Part shown: piece by piece, positions 37,524-46,800 of the stretch | How positions within the stretch are numbered: position 1 is the first letter of the stretch | Layout of the letters: each line of letters opens with the position of its first letter | From: Lachnospiraceae bacterium | GTDB lineage: Bacteria > Bacillota > Clostridia > Lachnospirales > Lachnospiraceae | Reading direction: 5' to 3' | DNA: 64,000 nucleotides | Assembly: GCA_017546025.1 (NCBI GenBank) | Contig: JAFYYS010000003.1 | Coordinates: 21,945 to 85,944, forward strand | Notes under the pieces: generated by a model | What the model was told of the DNA's origin: nothing | Seen by the model: the letters and a program-made list of their open reading frames with translations, nothing else | The model's database searches: none | Program-made: the position numbers and the translations under genes

Positions 37524-37847
37524 TCATGTTATTTTTTTGTCGTATTTTCCGTCATTGTCAGACAGTTTCCAACGTCCGGACGGACAGTCCGAAGAATTCT
37601 TTCCGGCCCGGTAGAGAACGAAACAGCCGCACTCCTTACAAAGGCCGTTCTCCATCCGGCTGCACGTCTCGCACACCGTAAGACGCCTTTGATACTGCTC
37701 TGCAGGAGTTCTCTCCTCAGGCGGCAGGGCGTTCAGGTACTCTTCGATTTTTTGAAGAATATCCTCCTTCTTAACGCCTTCCATCAGACAGCGTCTGCAC
37801 GGAATCTTTTGGACAACGGATTTCAAATCTGCACCGGTCCCGTCCAT
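37524..37847 (-). CDS. DUF6171 family small cysteine-rich protein
   Basis: 107 aa with three CxxC-like groups: CRRCLMEG, CETCSRMENGLCKECGCF and DCPSGRW. The pattern (a CxxC, a helix with IEEYLNALPPEERTP, then the Cys cluster) matches DUF6171, seen in Lachnospiraceae. Metal binding, most likely zinc, is probable; the role is unknown. It starts 15 bp after the arabinofuranosidase stop, so they are likely one transcript. Confidence 0.75.
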   Translation of the reverse strand: MDGTGADLKSVVQKIPCRRCLMEGVKKEDILQKIEEYLNALPPEERTPAEQYQRRLTVCETCSRMENGLCKECGCFVLYRAGKNSSDCPSGRWKLSDNDGKYDKKIT

Positions 37848-37862
37848 CTTCTCTTCCCCGGA

Positions 37863-39347
37863 TTACTTTCTGAACGTAACCGTTACGACGCTGCACGGAG
37901 GAAGCGTGATTTCGGCACGGTCACCCTGAAGCGTAACGCCGTCATAGGAAGCATCGGCAACCGCATCGGGATTCTCAAAGGTGTTGTGGTCGTTCATGCT
38001 GCCGGTCAGGATTCTCGCGTCAGCTTTGCCATAGGAAGCATCGATCAGCGTATTGATCTTGTAGGATTCCTTCAGGTTAGCATTCGAAAGCGTAACGAAC
38101 AGCGTGCCGTCCTCCTTCATCGAAGAAGAAACGGAAAGGTCCGGATACGCAATGCCCTCGTGGTCGAAAGTGGAATCGGAAAGCAACGATTCTACAAGCG
38201 TAGAACCCTGATGTTCCTTGTACATGCTGAAGACATAGTAGGTCGGTGTCTTAAGCATCTTCGGGCCCTCGGTCAAAATGACGGACTGCAGCACATTTAC
38301 CACCTGCGCAATGTTGGCCATGACGATACGGTCTGCGCGGTTGTTGAAGATATTCAGGTTCACGGAAGCAACGATGGCGTCACGCATCGTGTTCTGCTGG
38401 TATAAGAAGCCCGGATTGGTGCCCTCTTCCACGTTGTACCAGCAGCCCCACTCATCTACGCAAAGGCCGATCTTGTGGTCGGGATCATAGCGGTCCATAA
38501 CAGCAAGGTGGCTCTCAATGATCGGAGAGATTCTGCGCGTCTCGCGAATCGTGCTGTGATACAGTTCCTCGCTGAAACCGGTCGCATTGCCCTTGTTGTT
38601 CCAGTCACCGGTCGGAATCGTGTAAAAATGCAGGCTGATGGCGCCGGCAATCATCGGATTGATCATGCTCATCAGCTTCTCGGTCCATGCGGTATCACCG
38701 CCGTTCGGGCCGCACGCAATCTTATAAAGCTTGTTATCGCCGTAATCCTTGCAGAACTGCTGGAACTGGCGGTACTGGTTTGCATAGTACTCAGGCGTCA
38801 TGAAACCGCCGCAGCCCCAGTTCTCGTTACCGATGCCGAGATACTTCAGGTGCCATGGCTCCTCACGTCCGTTCTTCTTACGAAGGTCGGTCATCGGGGA
38901 GATGTTGCCGCTCGTGATATATTCAATCCACTCCGACATCTCGCGCACCGTGCCGCTTCCGACATTGCCGCTGATGTACGGCTCACATCCGATCAGGTCG
39001 CAGAGATCCATGAACTCGTGCGTACCGAAGCTGTTGTCCTCGGTCACGCCGCCCCAGTTCGTGTTGATCATCGTCACACGCTCATTCTTCGGGCCGATGC
39101 CGTTGCGCCAGTGATACTCGTCCGCAAAGCAGCCGCCCGGCCAGCGCAGCACCGGAATTGCCATATCCTTCAAAGCCTTTAAAACGTCGTTACGAAGTCC
39201 TCTCGTATTCGGAATATCGGAGTCCTCACCGACATAGATGCCGCCGTAAATGCAGCGTCCCAGATGCTCTGAAAAATGTCCGTAAATCTCCTTGCGGATC
39301 GTTGCGCCCTTTTTGGCAGTGTTGATGCACAGATTCTTGTTAATCAA
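37863..39347 (-). CDS. Alpha-L-arabinofuranosidase, GH51
   Basis: Hydrolyses terminal alpha-L-arabinofuranosyl units from arabinoxylan or arabinan oligosaccharides, inverting no linkage (family retains configuration). 494 aa without a signal peptide, so cytoplasmic. The GH51 acid/base is Glu175 in [11 protein letters not shown] and the nucleophile is Glu299 in [10 protein letters not shown]. Also [19 protein letters not shown]. It begins with TTG at 39347, with a perfect AGGAGG upstream. No dedicated sugar importer lies next to it. It fits a plant-fibre degrader. Confidence 0.95.
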   Translation of the reverse strand: MINKNLCINTAKKGATIRKEIYGHFSEHLGRCIYGGIYVGEDSDIPNTRGLRNDVLKALKDMAIPVLRWPGGCFADEYHWRNGIGPKNERVTMINTNWGGVTEDNSFGTHEFMDLCDLIGCEPYISGNVGSGTVREMSEWIEYITSGNISPMTDLRKKNGREEPWHLKYLGIGNENWGCGGFMTPEYYANQYRQFQQFCKDYGDNKLYKIACGPNGGDTAWTEKLMSMINPMIAGAISLHFYTIPTGDWNNKGNATGFSEELYHSTIRETRRISPIIESHLAVMDRYDPDHKIGLCVDEWGCWYNVEEGTNPGFLYQQNTMRDAIVASVNLNIFNNRADRIVMANIAQVVNVLQSVILTEGPKMLKTPTYYVFSMYKEHQGSTLVESLLSDSTFDHEGIAYPDLSVSSSMKEDGTLFVTLSNANLKESYKINTLIDASYGKADARILTGSMNDHNTFENPDAVADASYDGVTLQGDRAEITLPPCSVVTVTFRK

Positions 39348-39380
39348 GGGAAATCCTCCTTTTACGCAGTTGATGGTTTT

Positions 39381-39409
39381 ATCTTATTTCTTTCCTTTGG
39401 CAAATACAA
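39381..39409 (-). promoter_or_regulatory. Promoter of the arabinofuranosidase gene
   Basis: -35 TTGTAT (39404-39409), 17 bp spacer, -10 TAAGAT (39381-39386), about 33 bp before the TTG start. No operator palindrome is evident. Confidence 0.6.
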
Positions 39410-39438
39410 TGGCTTAAACGATACTGCCCTGTCATTCC

Positions 39439-41028
39439 TTACTCTTTCTTATCATCCGGATTCTGATCCGGACCGTCCGGGCTGTCCGGCGTTTCCGGAT
39501 TATCAGATGCGGAAGCCGCGCCGCTGCTCGCATCGATGGTCACTCTGTCCTTGTTCCAGTCATTGTAAACGCTGTGCGGCGGCTTGGGTGCATCCTTTTT
39601 CAGAAGGATGAAGGTCACAACAGCCATCGTCCCGATAACAAGCACGCCGGCGATAATCAGAATAATGCGAAGCGTCTTGTCTCCGCCGTCCGCTTCCGCC
39701 TCTTCAATATACGGTGCCGGTGTCGGGGCGGGAGTCGCCGTCGGGACAGGGGTCGCCGTCGGAGCTACGGTAGGTGTCGGTGTGGCAGTCGGTGCCTCAC
39801 TCGGTGTAGGTGTAGGTGTCGCAGGAATACTTGCGTAATCCGGAAAGACAATCGTCACCGGCCGGTACATGCCGGTTGTTTTCTTGGAAAATGTGACCTC
39901 GGCATGTTTTTCCGTGTAAGGGGTTCGATTTGCCTCCATGTAATATGTGGAACCGGACCGGGAATAAACAATGTCAAATTCATAGTCCCGATCAAAGTCT
40001 ATTCCCTGATTATAGCTCTCGAACGCGTCCCCACTGTAAGCTGAAGTAATCGCCGACGCATAATCATTAAAATCCGATTGGCTGAATGCCAACCGTCCCC
40101 CGGATAAATCAATCGTAAGCGGAACCTGCTCCGCGAAGACGAACTCTACTGTCACGTCTCTCGGCGGCATGTAAAAAGATACTGTCCGCGAACCTGTTGT
40201 AAACACCGACCGGCTGACCGCACCGTCAATAATAATCCCACTGACATACTTTCCGTCCGGTACACCGTTCAGCCGCACCTGAATACTCTCCCCCGGGGTG
40301 GATTCCGATATTTCTTCATAATTGTAACTACCCATTATCTGTGCGTGCGTTTCCAGATAAACCGTCCCCTGCGGTGCGATGATTTTGTGAGGCTTGGCGC
40401 CTTCCACGCGGACAGGAGTCGAAGTCTTATCGTTGTCCACGATAATCCTCACCGTTCCGATTTCACCGTCCGGAATCTTTACTTCATAGGACGTTCCCAG
40501 ACTGTAATTGCTGAGTCCGAATCTGGAAAGCTTGTTCGAATACGTATAATCTGTGTATTGAATGTCGATATGCCCGTCGTTATTGAAATCCAGATACTCA
40601 ATATCCGTCGTATTCTTCCAACTGATGAAAGCATTCTTCAAAAGATACAGGTCTGCGTTCGAAAGCTTCGGCGTCACTTCCGTCAGATCAAGGGTATACA
40701 ATTTCTGCGTTGCTACCGTTTCCGCCGTGATTGTCACATTTTCAGACGGCATTGTAAACCGGCAGATAACTGTATTCGACTTAAGTGTGACACTGGACGA
40801 CCAGCTCTTCCAGTATTTCCCCGGCGTCACATCGTGATAGACAATGATTTCCGTGCCCGGCGCAGCTTCGGTAACCGTCTCGCCGAGCATGTTCGTCGCA
40901 TGCCCGCCGTTCACGGTAATCTTATATTTCGCATTTCCGGACGCTCCGGCGCTTGCGCCGCTTCGAAACAACGCGAAAGCGCAAACAAGAATCACCATTA
41001 CGCCCAAAAGGCGAATCACATTTTTCAT
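39439..41028 (-). CDS. Secreted membrane-anchored two-module protein (cluster protein H)
   Basis: 529 aa from the ATG at 41028 (GGGAGG seven bases upstream). Signal peptide 1-27. B module 1 (34-108): YKITVNGGHATNMLGETVTE, AAPGTEI, GKYWKSW, FTMPSENVTI. A module 1 (110-200), with the Asp-rich loop DFNNDGHIDI (147-156). Weaker B module 2 (about 217-302; FYMPPRDVTV) and A module 2 (303-398; DFDRDYEFDI, then YRPVTIVFP). Thr/Pro linker 402-439, transmembrane helix about 453-476, and a cytoplasmic tail with DWNKDRVTIDASSG (490-503). The B modules resemble divergent InlB B-repeats; the A module is not one I know. Last gene of an eight-gene operon. Probably a surface sensor or adhesin-like protein; function unproven. 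Confidence 0.8.
   Translation of the reverse strand: MKNVIRLLGVMVILVCAFALFRSGASAGASGNAKYKITVNGGHATNMLGETVTEAAPGTEIIVYHDVTPGKYWKSWSSSVTLKSNTVICRFTMPSENVTITAETVATQKLYTLDLTEVTPKLSNADLYLLKNAFISWKNTTDIEYLDFNNDGHIDIQYTDYTYSNKLSRFGLSNYSLGTSYEVKIPDGEIGTVRIIVDNDKTSTPVRVEGAKPHKIIAPQGTVYLETHAQIMGSYNYEEISESTPGESIQVRLNGVPDGKYVSGIIIDGAVSRSVFTTGSRTVSFYMPPRDVTVEFVFAEQVPLTIDLSGGRLAFSQSDFNDYASAITSAYSGDAFESYNQGIDFDRDYEFDIVYSRSGSTYYMEANRTPYTEKHAEVTFSKKTTGMYRPVTIVFPDYASIPATPTPTPSEAPTATPTPTVAPTATPVPTATPAPTPAPYIEEAEADGGDKTLRIILIIAGVLVIGTMAVVTFILLKKDAPKPPHSVYNDWNKDRVTIDASSGAASASDNPETPDSPDGPDQNPDDKKE
39715..39833 (-). repeat. Low-complexity Thr-Pro coding repeat
   Basis: Imperfect tandem repeats of a short GGTGTCGGTGT-like unit (plus strand) encode a Thr-Pro-rich spacer before the membrane helix of cluster protein H. 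Similar stretches occur in the neighbouring paralogues (about 42790-42845 and 45470-45550). Such repeats can change length by slippage or recombination between paralogues. Confidence 0.7.
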
Positions 41029-41078
41029 GAGGAATCCTCCCTGCACAAATGTTACTTCTCTATGGCAAATGCCATGCT

Positions 41079-42659
41079 TTACTTATTATTTCCGTCCCAC
41101 GGATCGTCCGATTCATCCGTCGTTTTTCTCTTATGCGTTGTCGCGCCGCTGCTTGAACTGATGATGACCCGGTCCTCGTTCCAATCGCCGTATGAACCGG
41201 CCTGGTTCCGGGACCCGTCCTTTTTAAGCCGCACGATAAGCCAGACAAACAGTGCGCAGAACAAAAGCACGCCGCAGGCAATCAGAACTCCCTTGAGTAC
41301 GGAATGATTCGAATTCTCTTTGCTCTTATTCTCATTCACATAAGGCGTCGGAGTCGAAACGGCTTCCTCAAAAGGCGTCGCCGTCAGCGCCTCACTCTGT
41401 GACGGTGTTACTGTTGCCGCCTCCTCAGTCGGTGCCTGGGTTACCGGAATGATTTCATAATCCGGGAATACAATCGTTACCGGCCAATACATTGTTCTTC
41501 CTCTTGACACCGTTTTCTCAAAATACCTTCTTCTGGTCTCTTCGGTATAAGGAGTCCTGTGCGCGATGACCGCTCCGGTTTCCCGGTTTATTTCAATGTC
41601 CACAACGAAATCGTCATCAAAGTCAAATCCGTATATTCCCCCTCTGACACTGCTCAAACATCCCGAGGCTTGTTTTATTGCCTCTTCTATTTCCCCGAGA
41701 TCATCCGGTTTCCATTGAAACTTCTCGTCGAAGTAAACGTAAAGAGGTTCCTGTGCCGCTGTGATAAATGTGATCGTGACATTTCGCGGCGGCATCAGAA
41801 AACTGATTTCGTCTTTGCGGGAATTGCCGGTATAACTGACAGAAGGGGCAAGGTTCGGAATTCCCGTGACCAGGATTTCTTTCAAATAAAACTGTGGGGG
41901 CATAGACAAAGAAGTTACCGTTACAAATTCACCGGGAATTGCTTCATCAGTCCTACTGCTTCTTTCATTGTCCACCGTAATGGAATAAGGCTTCGAAGTA
42001 CGATCCAAAACCGGGTATTCGCTTTTCGCATTATTTACAACTAACCGAATCGTTTCGGCCTCTCCATGCGGAATATAGATTGTATAGGCTGTTCCGAGGC
42101 TGTACTTCAGTGCAATACCTGCGTCATAACTTGCCCGTACATTCGATTCCCTTGTAACCCACACGGTTTCACCCTTCCGGTTTTCAATGCTCACATCCGA
42201 AGTGCCGTCTCCGTCGAAATCATAAGTACCGAAAGCTGCTGTTGTACCTGCATATGCAATCAGGGCATTCTTCAAAAGCGCAGCGTCCTCGCCGGTGAAT
42301 GAAACTTGCGGCACAGTCAAATCAATAACAATATCCTTTCGCTTGCTTACCGTCTGTGCCGTGAATCGCACTTCATGATTGGGCATGATATGCCAAAAGA
42401 TATAAGTGTTCTCTTTAATCTGCTCCTCTGACTCCCACTTTGTCCAATACCTGCCGTTTCCGTCATCGGGAACGACCTGAAAAGAAGTGCCGGGTTTGGC
42501 AGCTGTAATGACATTGCCGTTCAAATCCTCGGCATGACCGCCGATGACGGTGATTTTGTATTCTTTATCATTTTCCGCACGGGCGCTGCTTTGAAAAGAA
42601 AGCGGCACGCACAGAAAAATGATTGCAACAAGAAAAAAACGTGTCACATTTTTCTTCAT
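41079..42659 (-). CDS. Secreted membrane-anchored two-module protein (cluster protein G)
   Basis: 526 aa, closest in layout to protein H. Signal peptide 1-28. B module 1 (34-105): YKITVIGGHAEDLNGNVITA and AKPGTSF. A module 1 (109-212): LLKNALIAYAG and the loop DFDGDGTSDV (147-156). A B-like segment (about 222-303; FLMPPRNVTITF) and A module 2 (305-400; DFDDDFVVDI, then YWPVTIVFPDY). Linker 405-450 is Thr/Pro/Glu-rich, transmembrane helix about 454-477, and the tail has DWNEDRVIISSSSG (492-505). It starts 12 bp after protein F and ends 50 bp before protein H. The near-identical HRTPYTE and VTIVFPDY words in G and H point to recent tandem duplication. Confidence 0.8.
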   Translation of the reverse strand: MKKNVTRFFLVAIIFLCVPLSFQSSARAENDKEYKITVIGGHAEDLNGNVITAAKPGTSFQVVPDDGNGRYWTKWESEEQIKENTYIFWHIMPNHEVRFTAQTVSKRKDIVIDLTVPQVSFTGEDAALLKNALIAYAGTTAAFGTYDFDGDGTSDVSIENRKGETVWVTRESNVRASYDAGIALKYSLGTAYTIYIPHGEAETIRLVVNNAKSEYPVLDRTSKPYSITVDNERSSRTDEAIPGEFVTVTSLSMPPQFYLKEILVTGIPNLAPSVSYTGNSRKDEISFLMPPRNVTITFITAAQEPLYVYFDEKFQWKPDDLGEIEEAIKQASGCLSSVRGGIYGFDFDDDFVVDIEINRETGAVIAHRTPYTEETRRRYFEKTVSRGRTMYWPVTIVFPDYEIIPVTQAPTEEAATVTPSQSEALTATPFEEAVSTPTPYVNENKSKENSNHSVLKGVLIACGVLLFCALFVWLIVRLKKDGSRNQAGSYGDWNEDRVIISSSSGATTHKRKTTDESDDPWDGNNK

Positions 42660-42671
42660 GATAACTTCCTC

Positions 42672-43313
42672 TCACCTAACCAATAAGAATACGAAAACGA
42701 TGATAGCCGCCAGAATCAGGAACATGCCGAGAAACATCCAAAGAATCGTACCGGCGCTGTTGTCCGGTTCCGGCTCAACCTCTTCCGGTTCCGGTGTCGG
42801 AGTCGGCTCCGGCGTCGGTGTCGGAGACGGCGTGGGCGTCGGTGTGATATTTTCCCTGAAGTCAAAGACAAAGCACATGGTGAACTCATAGTCCTCCATT
42901 GTGAATTCCAGTGCCTCGCCGTTGTTCAGAGCATCCAGTTCTGCCTGCGTAATATCTCTGACCAAAGCACCGCCCGGACCGTGCAGGATGTACCCGCTGA
43001 TAAAGAAATACTTCTCCAGGTTTCTGCCTTCCACGTAGAATACCGTTCCGTAATCCGCATACGGCTCATTTCTTAAAAGAAAGCCAACCGGTTGTGTCTC
43101 TCCGTTCACGGTCAGCACAAGGGCATCACTCGGAAGCTCTGACTCTTTGGACACTCCGCTGGTAGGTTCTTCCGTTCTCGCCCAAATCGAAATTTTGTTC
43201 CTGCTGTCCTCTCTGCCTTCGGCAAGTGCTTTTCCGGTCAGTGAAGACAGAAGGCACAAAAGCATGAGCCCTGCTGCCATAACCGAAAGCCTTCTTCTAA
43301 ACACTCTTCTCAT
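42672..43313 (-). CDS. Short secreted membrane-anchored protein (cluster protein F)
   Basis: 213 aa. Signal peptide about 1-31. One extracellular domain (39-153), with ISIWARTEE, LVLTVNGETQPVGFLLRNEP, GTVFYVEGRNLEKYFF and ALNNGEALEFTME. A Thr/Pro/Glu linker (157-183) and a C-terminal transmembrane helix (189-212) follow, with almost no cytoplasmic tail. The extracellular domain is clearly homologous to residues 46-158 of protein E (FYVSGRNLKRYTFYEAYTL, INNGEELRFTMP) but is not seen in the other paralogues. I do not recognise this domain. It may act as a partner or decoy of protein E; that is inference. Confidence 0.75.
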   Translation of the reverse strand: MRRVFRRRLSVMAAGLMLLCLLSSLTGKALAEGREDSRNKISIWARTEEPTSGVSKESELPSDALVLTVNGETQPVGFLLRNEPYADYGTVFYVEGRNLEKYFFISGYILHGPGGALVRDITQAELDALNNGEALEFTMEDYEFTMCFVFDFRENITPTPTPSPTPTPEPTPTPEPEEVEPEPDNSAGTILWMFLGMFLILAAIIVFVFLLVR

Positions 43314-43331
43314 CTTTTCTCCCCATGATTT

Positions 43332-44723
43332 TTATTCGGGATTGCCGCCCGAATTGTCGTCTTCTCCTTTTCCGGAGAAGTTTCCCCGATCTTCCTTGAT
43401 TACGGTCGACTCACCGTTGCTCGCATTCAGGATGACCCGTTCCTTCCTCCAGTCATTTGAGCCGTTGCCCGGATCTGCAGGGTGGTCCTTCTTTGATTTT
43501 CTGACGAGCAGAATAATGATTGCTGTCGCGATGACGGCACCGAGTGCGCCGAGCAGGATTTTGTAACGGAACGTCCCTCCGTCAGAGTCGTCGTCGGCTT
43601 TTTCCGCGCCTGCTGTCGGCGTAAAAATCAACGGATAATCCGTCGGCGCAGGCTCTGTCGAATCAACCGGCTCCGGCGTAGGCGTGAGGACTGTCTGAAC
43701 ATTCTTATTGGTCTTGATGGTAATCGGGCCGAGATAGGCAAGGGAGCCTTCCCAGATATATTCGTTTCCGAGACTGTAGCCTTCCTCCTTGTAAATGGTC
43801 AACCCGTCCCCGTTATTCTGAACCAGGATATCATTATGACCGTCACGGTCCAAATCATAATAGGGATAACTGTAATGATCGAACGAGATCAAGGCGTTGA
43901 GCACAAGCTCCCAATCCTCCGTAATCACCTTCGGAGAAGCATCCAGAGTCAATACGGCCTCATGCTGAGTCCTGGTCGTGGCTGCATAGTAAGAGACATC
44001 CTGCGCCGGCATGGTAAAGCTGAAAACGGGCGTATTCTTCGGAACAGGATAGTTGGCTTCCACCCAGGTATTAAAGTACTTCCCCGGCACGCCGTCATGC
44101 ACTATGATAACCGTTGTGCCTGCCTTTGCGGCGGTGATGACATTCCTGTTTACGTCTTCCGCATGGCCGCCTACAACATTGATTTGCCACTGTGCTTTCG
44201 GGTCTACGGTCGGGGTAGGCGTCATAAGCATCGGAACGGTTTCATCAATCTGTACAACAAAGCAAAGCAGGAAAGGGCCGTCCGGCATCGTAAACCGCAG
44301 TTCCTCTCCGTTGTTAATCGCCGCAATCTCCTCTTTTGAAAGATATTGCCAATTCGTGCCGCCCCGCTTTTCCAGGGTATAAGCTTCGTAAAAAGTGTAT
44401 CGTTTCAAATTACGCCCCGAAACATAAAAGACGGTGCCCGGTTTTGCGGCTAAGCTATTTATGTAGAATCCCATTTCATATATTTCCCCGGATTCCATCC
44501 GAAGAAGCAGGGAATCACTCGGGGTATCGCTTTTTGTCCCACCATCACTGTCTTTAATGCTTCCTCTTGACCATATATGCACCTCGTACGTATCGGAATC
44601 ATCTTCGCCGCTCACGGCGAAAGCCTCCGGGCGCAATACTGCAAGGAAGCACAGCAACACCAATACTGCAATCAAAATCCGTTTTATGCTGTTCCCCTGG
44701 CGGTCATGATTCTTCTTTCCCAT
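43332..44723 (-). CDS. Secreted membrane-anchored mosaic protein (cluster protein E)
   Basis: 463 aa. N-terminal positively charged stretch and signal peptide to about 36. The first domain (46-158) is the one shared with protein F. Then a Thr/Pro spacer, a B module (178-251; INVVGGHAEDVNRNVITAAK, KYFNTWVEA, FTMPAQDVSYYA) and an A module (256-340; loop DLDRDGHNDI at 290-299). Linker 347-385, transmembrane helix about 388-407, and the tail has DWRKERVILNASNG (424-437). It combines both architectures of the cluster, which suggests the modules are exchanged between paralogues. It lies 18 bp before protein F and 30 bp after the 154 aa gene. Confidence 0.78.
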   Translation of the reverse strand: MGKKNHDRQGNSIKRILIAVLVLLCFLAVLRPEAFAVSGEDDSDTYEVHIWSRGSIKDSDGGTKSDTPSDSLLLRMESGEIYEMGFYINSLAAKPGTVFYVSGRNLKRYTFYEAYTLEKRGGTNWQYLSKEEIAAINNGEELRFTMPDGPFLLCFVVQIDETVPMLMTPTPTVDPKAQWQINVVGGHAEDVNRNVITAAKAGTTVIIVHDGVPGKYFNTWVEANYPVPKNTPVFSFTMPAQDVSYYAATTRTQHEAVLTLDASPKVITEDWELVLNALISFDHYSYPYYDLDRDGHNDILVQNNGDGLTIYKEEGYSLGNEYIWEGSLAYLGPITIKTNKNVQTVLTPTPEPVDSTEPAPTDYPLIFTPTAGAEKADDDSDGGTFRYKILLGALGAVIATAIIILLVRKSKKDHPADPGNGSNDWRKERVILNASNGESTVIKEDRGNFSGKGEDDNSGGNPE

Positions 44724-44753
44724 AATTCTCCCTCTTTTTCTTCTCTTACGCCC

Positions 44754-45218
44754 TTACTTGCGCACAACGACCTTTCCGAGACACGTCTTTCCGGTCAGAC
44801 GAAGCGCCGGCGCGTTCTCATCGTCGGAATTCTCACATACAACGTCCACTTTTCCACTGCAGGGCTTCAGCTCGCTGATGACACGCATGGAAGCGGGAAC
44901 CGTAACATTCACCTTACCGCAAATACAGGTCAGATCCATGTTCACATCATGTGTCGGGGCTTCGGTAAATGTGATATCAAGCCGTCCGTTCAGGCAGGAC
45001 AGATATGCATTGTTCGTGTCGCCCGAAAGCGCGACGGCACCCTTGCCGAGACCGATGGAATGCACGGCGTTGTTCTGGCTTTCCTTGCCTTTAATCTTCT
45101 TCACGTTCTTACGAAGCATCAACAGCATTGCTCCGATATTCGCCATGACAAATGCCACGACGGCCCCAATCCCGATTAATACGGCCTTTAAAGTACTGTT
45201 CTTTTTGCTCTCACTCAT
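44754..45218 (-). CDS. Small membrane protein with LiaF-like C-terminal beta domain (cluster protein D)
   Basis: 154 aa. One transmembrane helix (about 10-34), then a domain from about 52 built of short beta segments: SIGLGKGAVALSGDTNNAYL, LDITFTEAPTHDVNMDLTCI, GKVNVTVPASMRVISELKPC and CLGKVVVRK. The repeating Gly-x-Val/Ile and 'VTVP' pattern resembles the C-terminal domains of LiaF and DUF4097-type proteins, which are linked to cell-envelope stress signalling. The similarity is weak and by eye. It lies in the middle of the surface-protein operon, between proteins C and E. Confidence 0.6.
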   Translation of the reverse strand: MSESKKNSTLKAVLIGIGAVVAFVMANIGAMLLMLRKNVKKIKGKESQNNAVHSIGLGKGAVALSGDTNNAYLSCLNGRLDITFTEAPTHDVNMDLTCICGKVNVTVPASMRVISELKPCSGKVDVVCENSDDENAPALRLTGKTCLGKVVVRK

Positions 45219-45236
45219 AAATGTCTTCTCCTTTTC

Positions 45237-46781
45237 TTATTCTTCTTCCTGAGCCGGCTTCTCCGGCTTCTTTTTGTTCGCCACAATGAATGCTGCAATC
45301 GCCGCAAAGAGCGCCGCGGAAGTCGGAATGAGAATCAGCCAAAGCTTATTGCTTTCTTTCTTCTCACTGTCCTCGGAAACCGTCTCCTTTTCCTTGTCCG
45401 CGCCGTCGGGTTTCTCTGTCCCTGCAGGCGTCGGCGTAGCCGCTTCCGTAATCTTTTGCTCCTCGGTCGGGGTAGGCACTGCTTCAGTCGGAGTAGGCAC
45501 TGTTTCCGTCGGGGTTGGTATGACGGTAGGCGTGGGTGTAACGGTCGGCGTATCGTCGAACCCCTTTTTAATGGTTAATGATAAATCGCATGCCGGCATA
45601 ACGAAATTGGCGTAATTCATCTGGGGAAAGCCCGCCCAGTAATAGCTTACAAGATTGGAACCATACCCGTAGTATTCATTGTCTTCAACTTTGTTGAACC
45701 ATTTTTCCCCGTCGTCAGGGTAAAGTCTTAACGGCGTACCGGGCGCTGCCTGTTCAACAATCTCTCCGTTTGCATTTTCCGCGTATCCCCCATTAATAGT
45801 CAGGAAATACACACTGTCCGGTGCTTTCTCCGGGAACCGGATTGTAATCGGCCAATACGGTGAGGTGTTGAGTCCCTTCACAGTATAATCACCCCGGAGA
45901 TTCGTTGTGCTCAGAGGAATAATATGAAACTGTTGGAAATTATAATTAACATCGTCATAGTATTTTGCCAGCGCTATATCAAGCGTTCCGTCTCCGTCCA
46001 AATCATAAGACCCTGACGAGTACCCTTCCGATGACAAACGACACGATTCTTCCAAGCCGCTCAATATGAAAGAGTCCTCATCATAATACGACTGTCTCGT
46101 AAAGAATCCTTCCGAGAGGTCAATCGTATAAGGCGTCTGTTCCTTAACAACCGCCTTGATAACAGCATCTTTCCGCGGCATTCTCCAATCACCGTAGGCA
46201 TCGTGTCCCTGTTTGAAATTCGTCTCCCAACCGGAAACGTACTTTCCCTCAAAAGCATTCGGAACAGGGATTAACCTATCACCTGCAGCCAGCTTCGTCA
46301 CCGTGTTTCCGGCTCCGTTTACGGCATAACCGCCTTCAACAGATACCGAGTACTCCTTCTTAGACGGAAATTCGTCAAAATGGAATATTACAGTAGCCTC
46401 GGATCCAAACTCCGTATACGAATATTCGTCTTCCGAAAACCGAATACTCCAGTTATATGTTCCGGACAGATTGCTTTCTCCAAGATGGGCAATATAAGCA
46501 CTGTACCCTATCTCCGAGTTGCCGGACTGATACCGAATGTCATAGGAACCGTCTCCGTCCAGATCAACTACATCACCGGAATCGGAAACGTTACAAAACA
46601 GATGTGCCAATCGGCTGCCTATGTCCTCTCCGTACCAGACTCCGTCCGGAAAATCGAACACCAAAGTGGAGTCGCCGGCTTCGCCGGTCGTTCCGTCGTT
46701 CTCCGCGCATGCCGTCCCGGACCATGCCGTCAATCCTGCTGCCATAAAGCAAATAATCAGAAGTACACCAAGCTTTCTCAT
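45237..46781 (-). CDS. Secreted membrane-anchored two-module protein (cluster protein C)
   Basis: 514 aa. Signal peptide 1-26 (GTACA then END). Order is A1 (37-138; DLDGDGSYDI at 73-82), B1 (143-213; YSVSVEGGYAVNGAGNTVTK, GKYVSGWET), A2 (216-318; DLDGDGTLDI at 260-269, IIPLSTTNLRGDYTV, YWPITIRFPE) and B2 (325-408; LTINGGYAENANGEIVEQAA). The PT-rich linker (411-478) is followed by a transmembrane helix (480-500) and a short Lys/Glu tail without the DWxxxRV motif. The strict A-B-A-B alternation shows that the two domains form one repeating unit of about 180 residues. The closest relative here is the 841 aa protein at 59877-62402. Confidence 0.8.
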   Translation of the reverse strand: MRKLGVLLIICFMAAGLTAWSGTACAENDGTTGEAGDSTLVFDFPDGVWYGEDIGSRLAHLFCNVSDSGDVVDLDGDGSYDIRYQSGNSEIGYSAYIAHLGESNLSGTYNWSIRFSEDEYSYTEFGSEATVIFHFDEFPSKKEYSVSVEGGYAVNGAGNTVTKLAAGDRLIPVPNAFEGKYVSGWETNFKQGHDAYGDWRMPRKDAVIKAVVKEQTPYTIDLSEGFFTRQSYYDEDSFILSGLEESCRLSSEGYSSGSYDLDGDGTLDIALAKYYDDVNYNFQQFHIIPLSTTNLRGDYTVKGLNTSPYWPITIRFPEKAPDSVYFLTINGGYAENANGEIVEQAAPGTPLRLYPDDGEKWFNKVEDNEYYGYGSNLVSYYWAGFPQMNYANFVMPACDLSLTIKKGFDDTPTVTPTPTVIPTPTETVPTPTEAVPTPTEEQKITEAATPTPAGTEKPDGADKEKETVSEDSEKKESNKLWLILIPTSAALFAAIAAFIVANKKKPEKPAQEEE

Positions 46782-46800
46782 AGTATTTTCCCCCTCCGTT

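Noticed and set aside
39584..39838. Plus-strand frame with long GVGVAVG repeats opposite the surface protein H
   Set aside because: It is the antisense of the Thr-Pro coding repeat in protein H; similar shadows occur opposite the other linkers.
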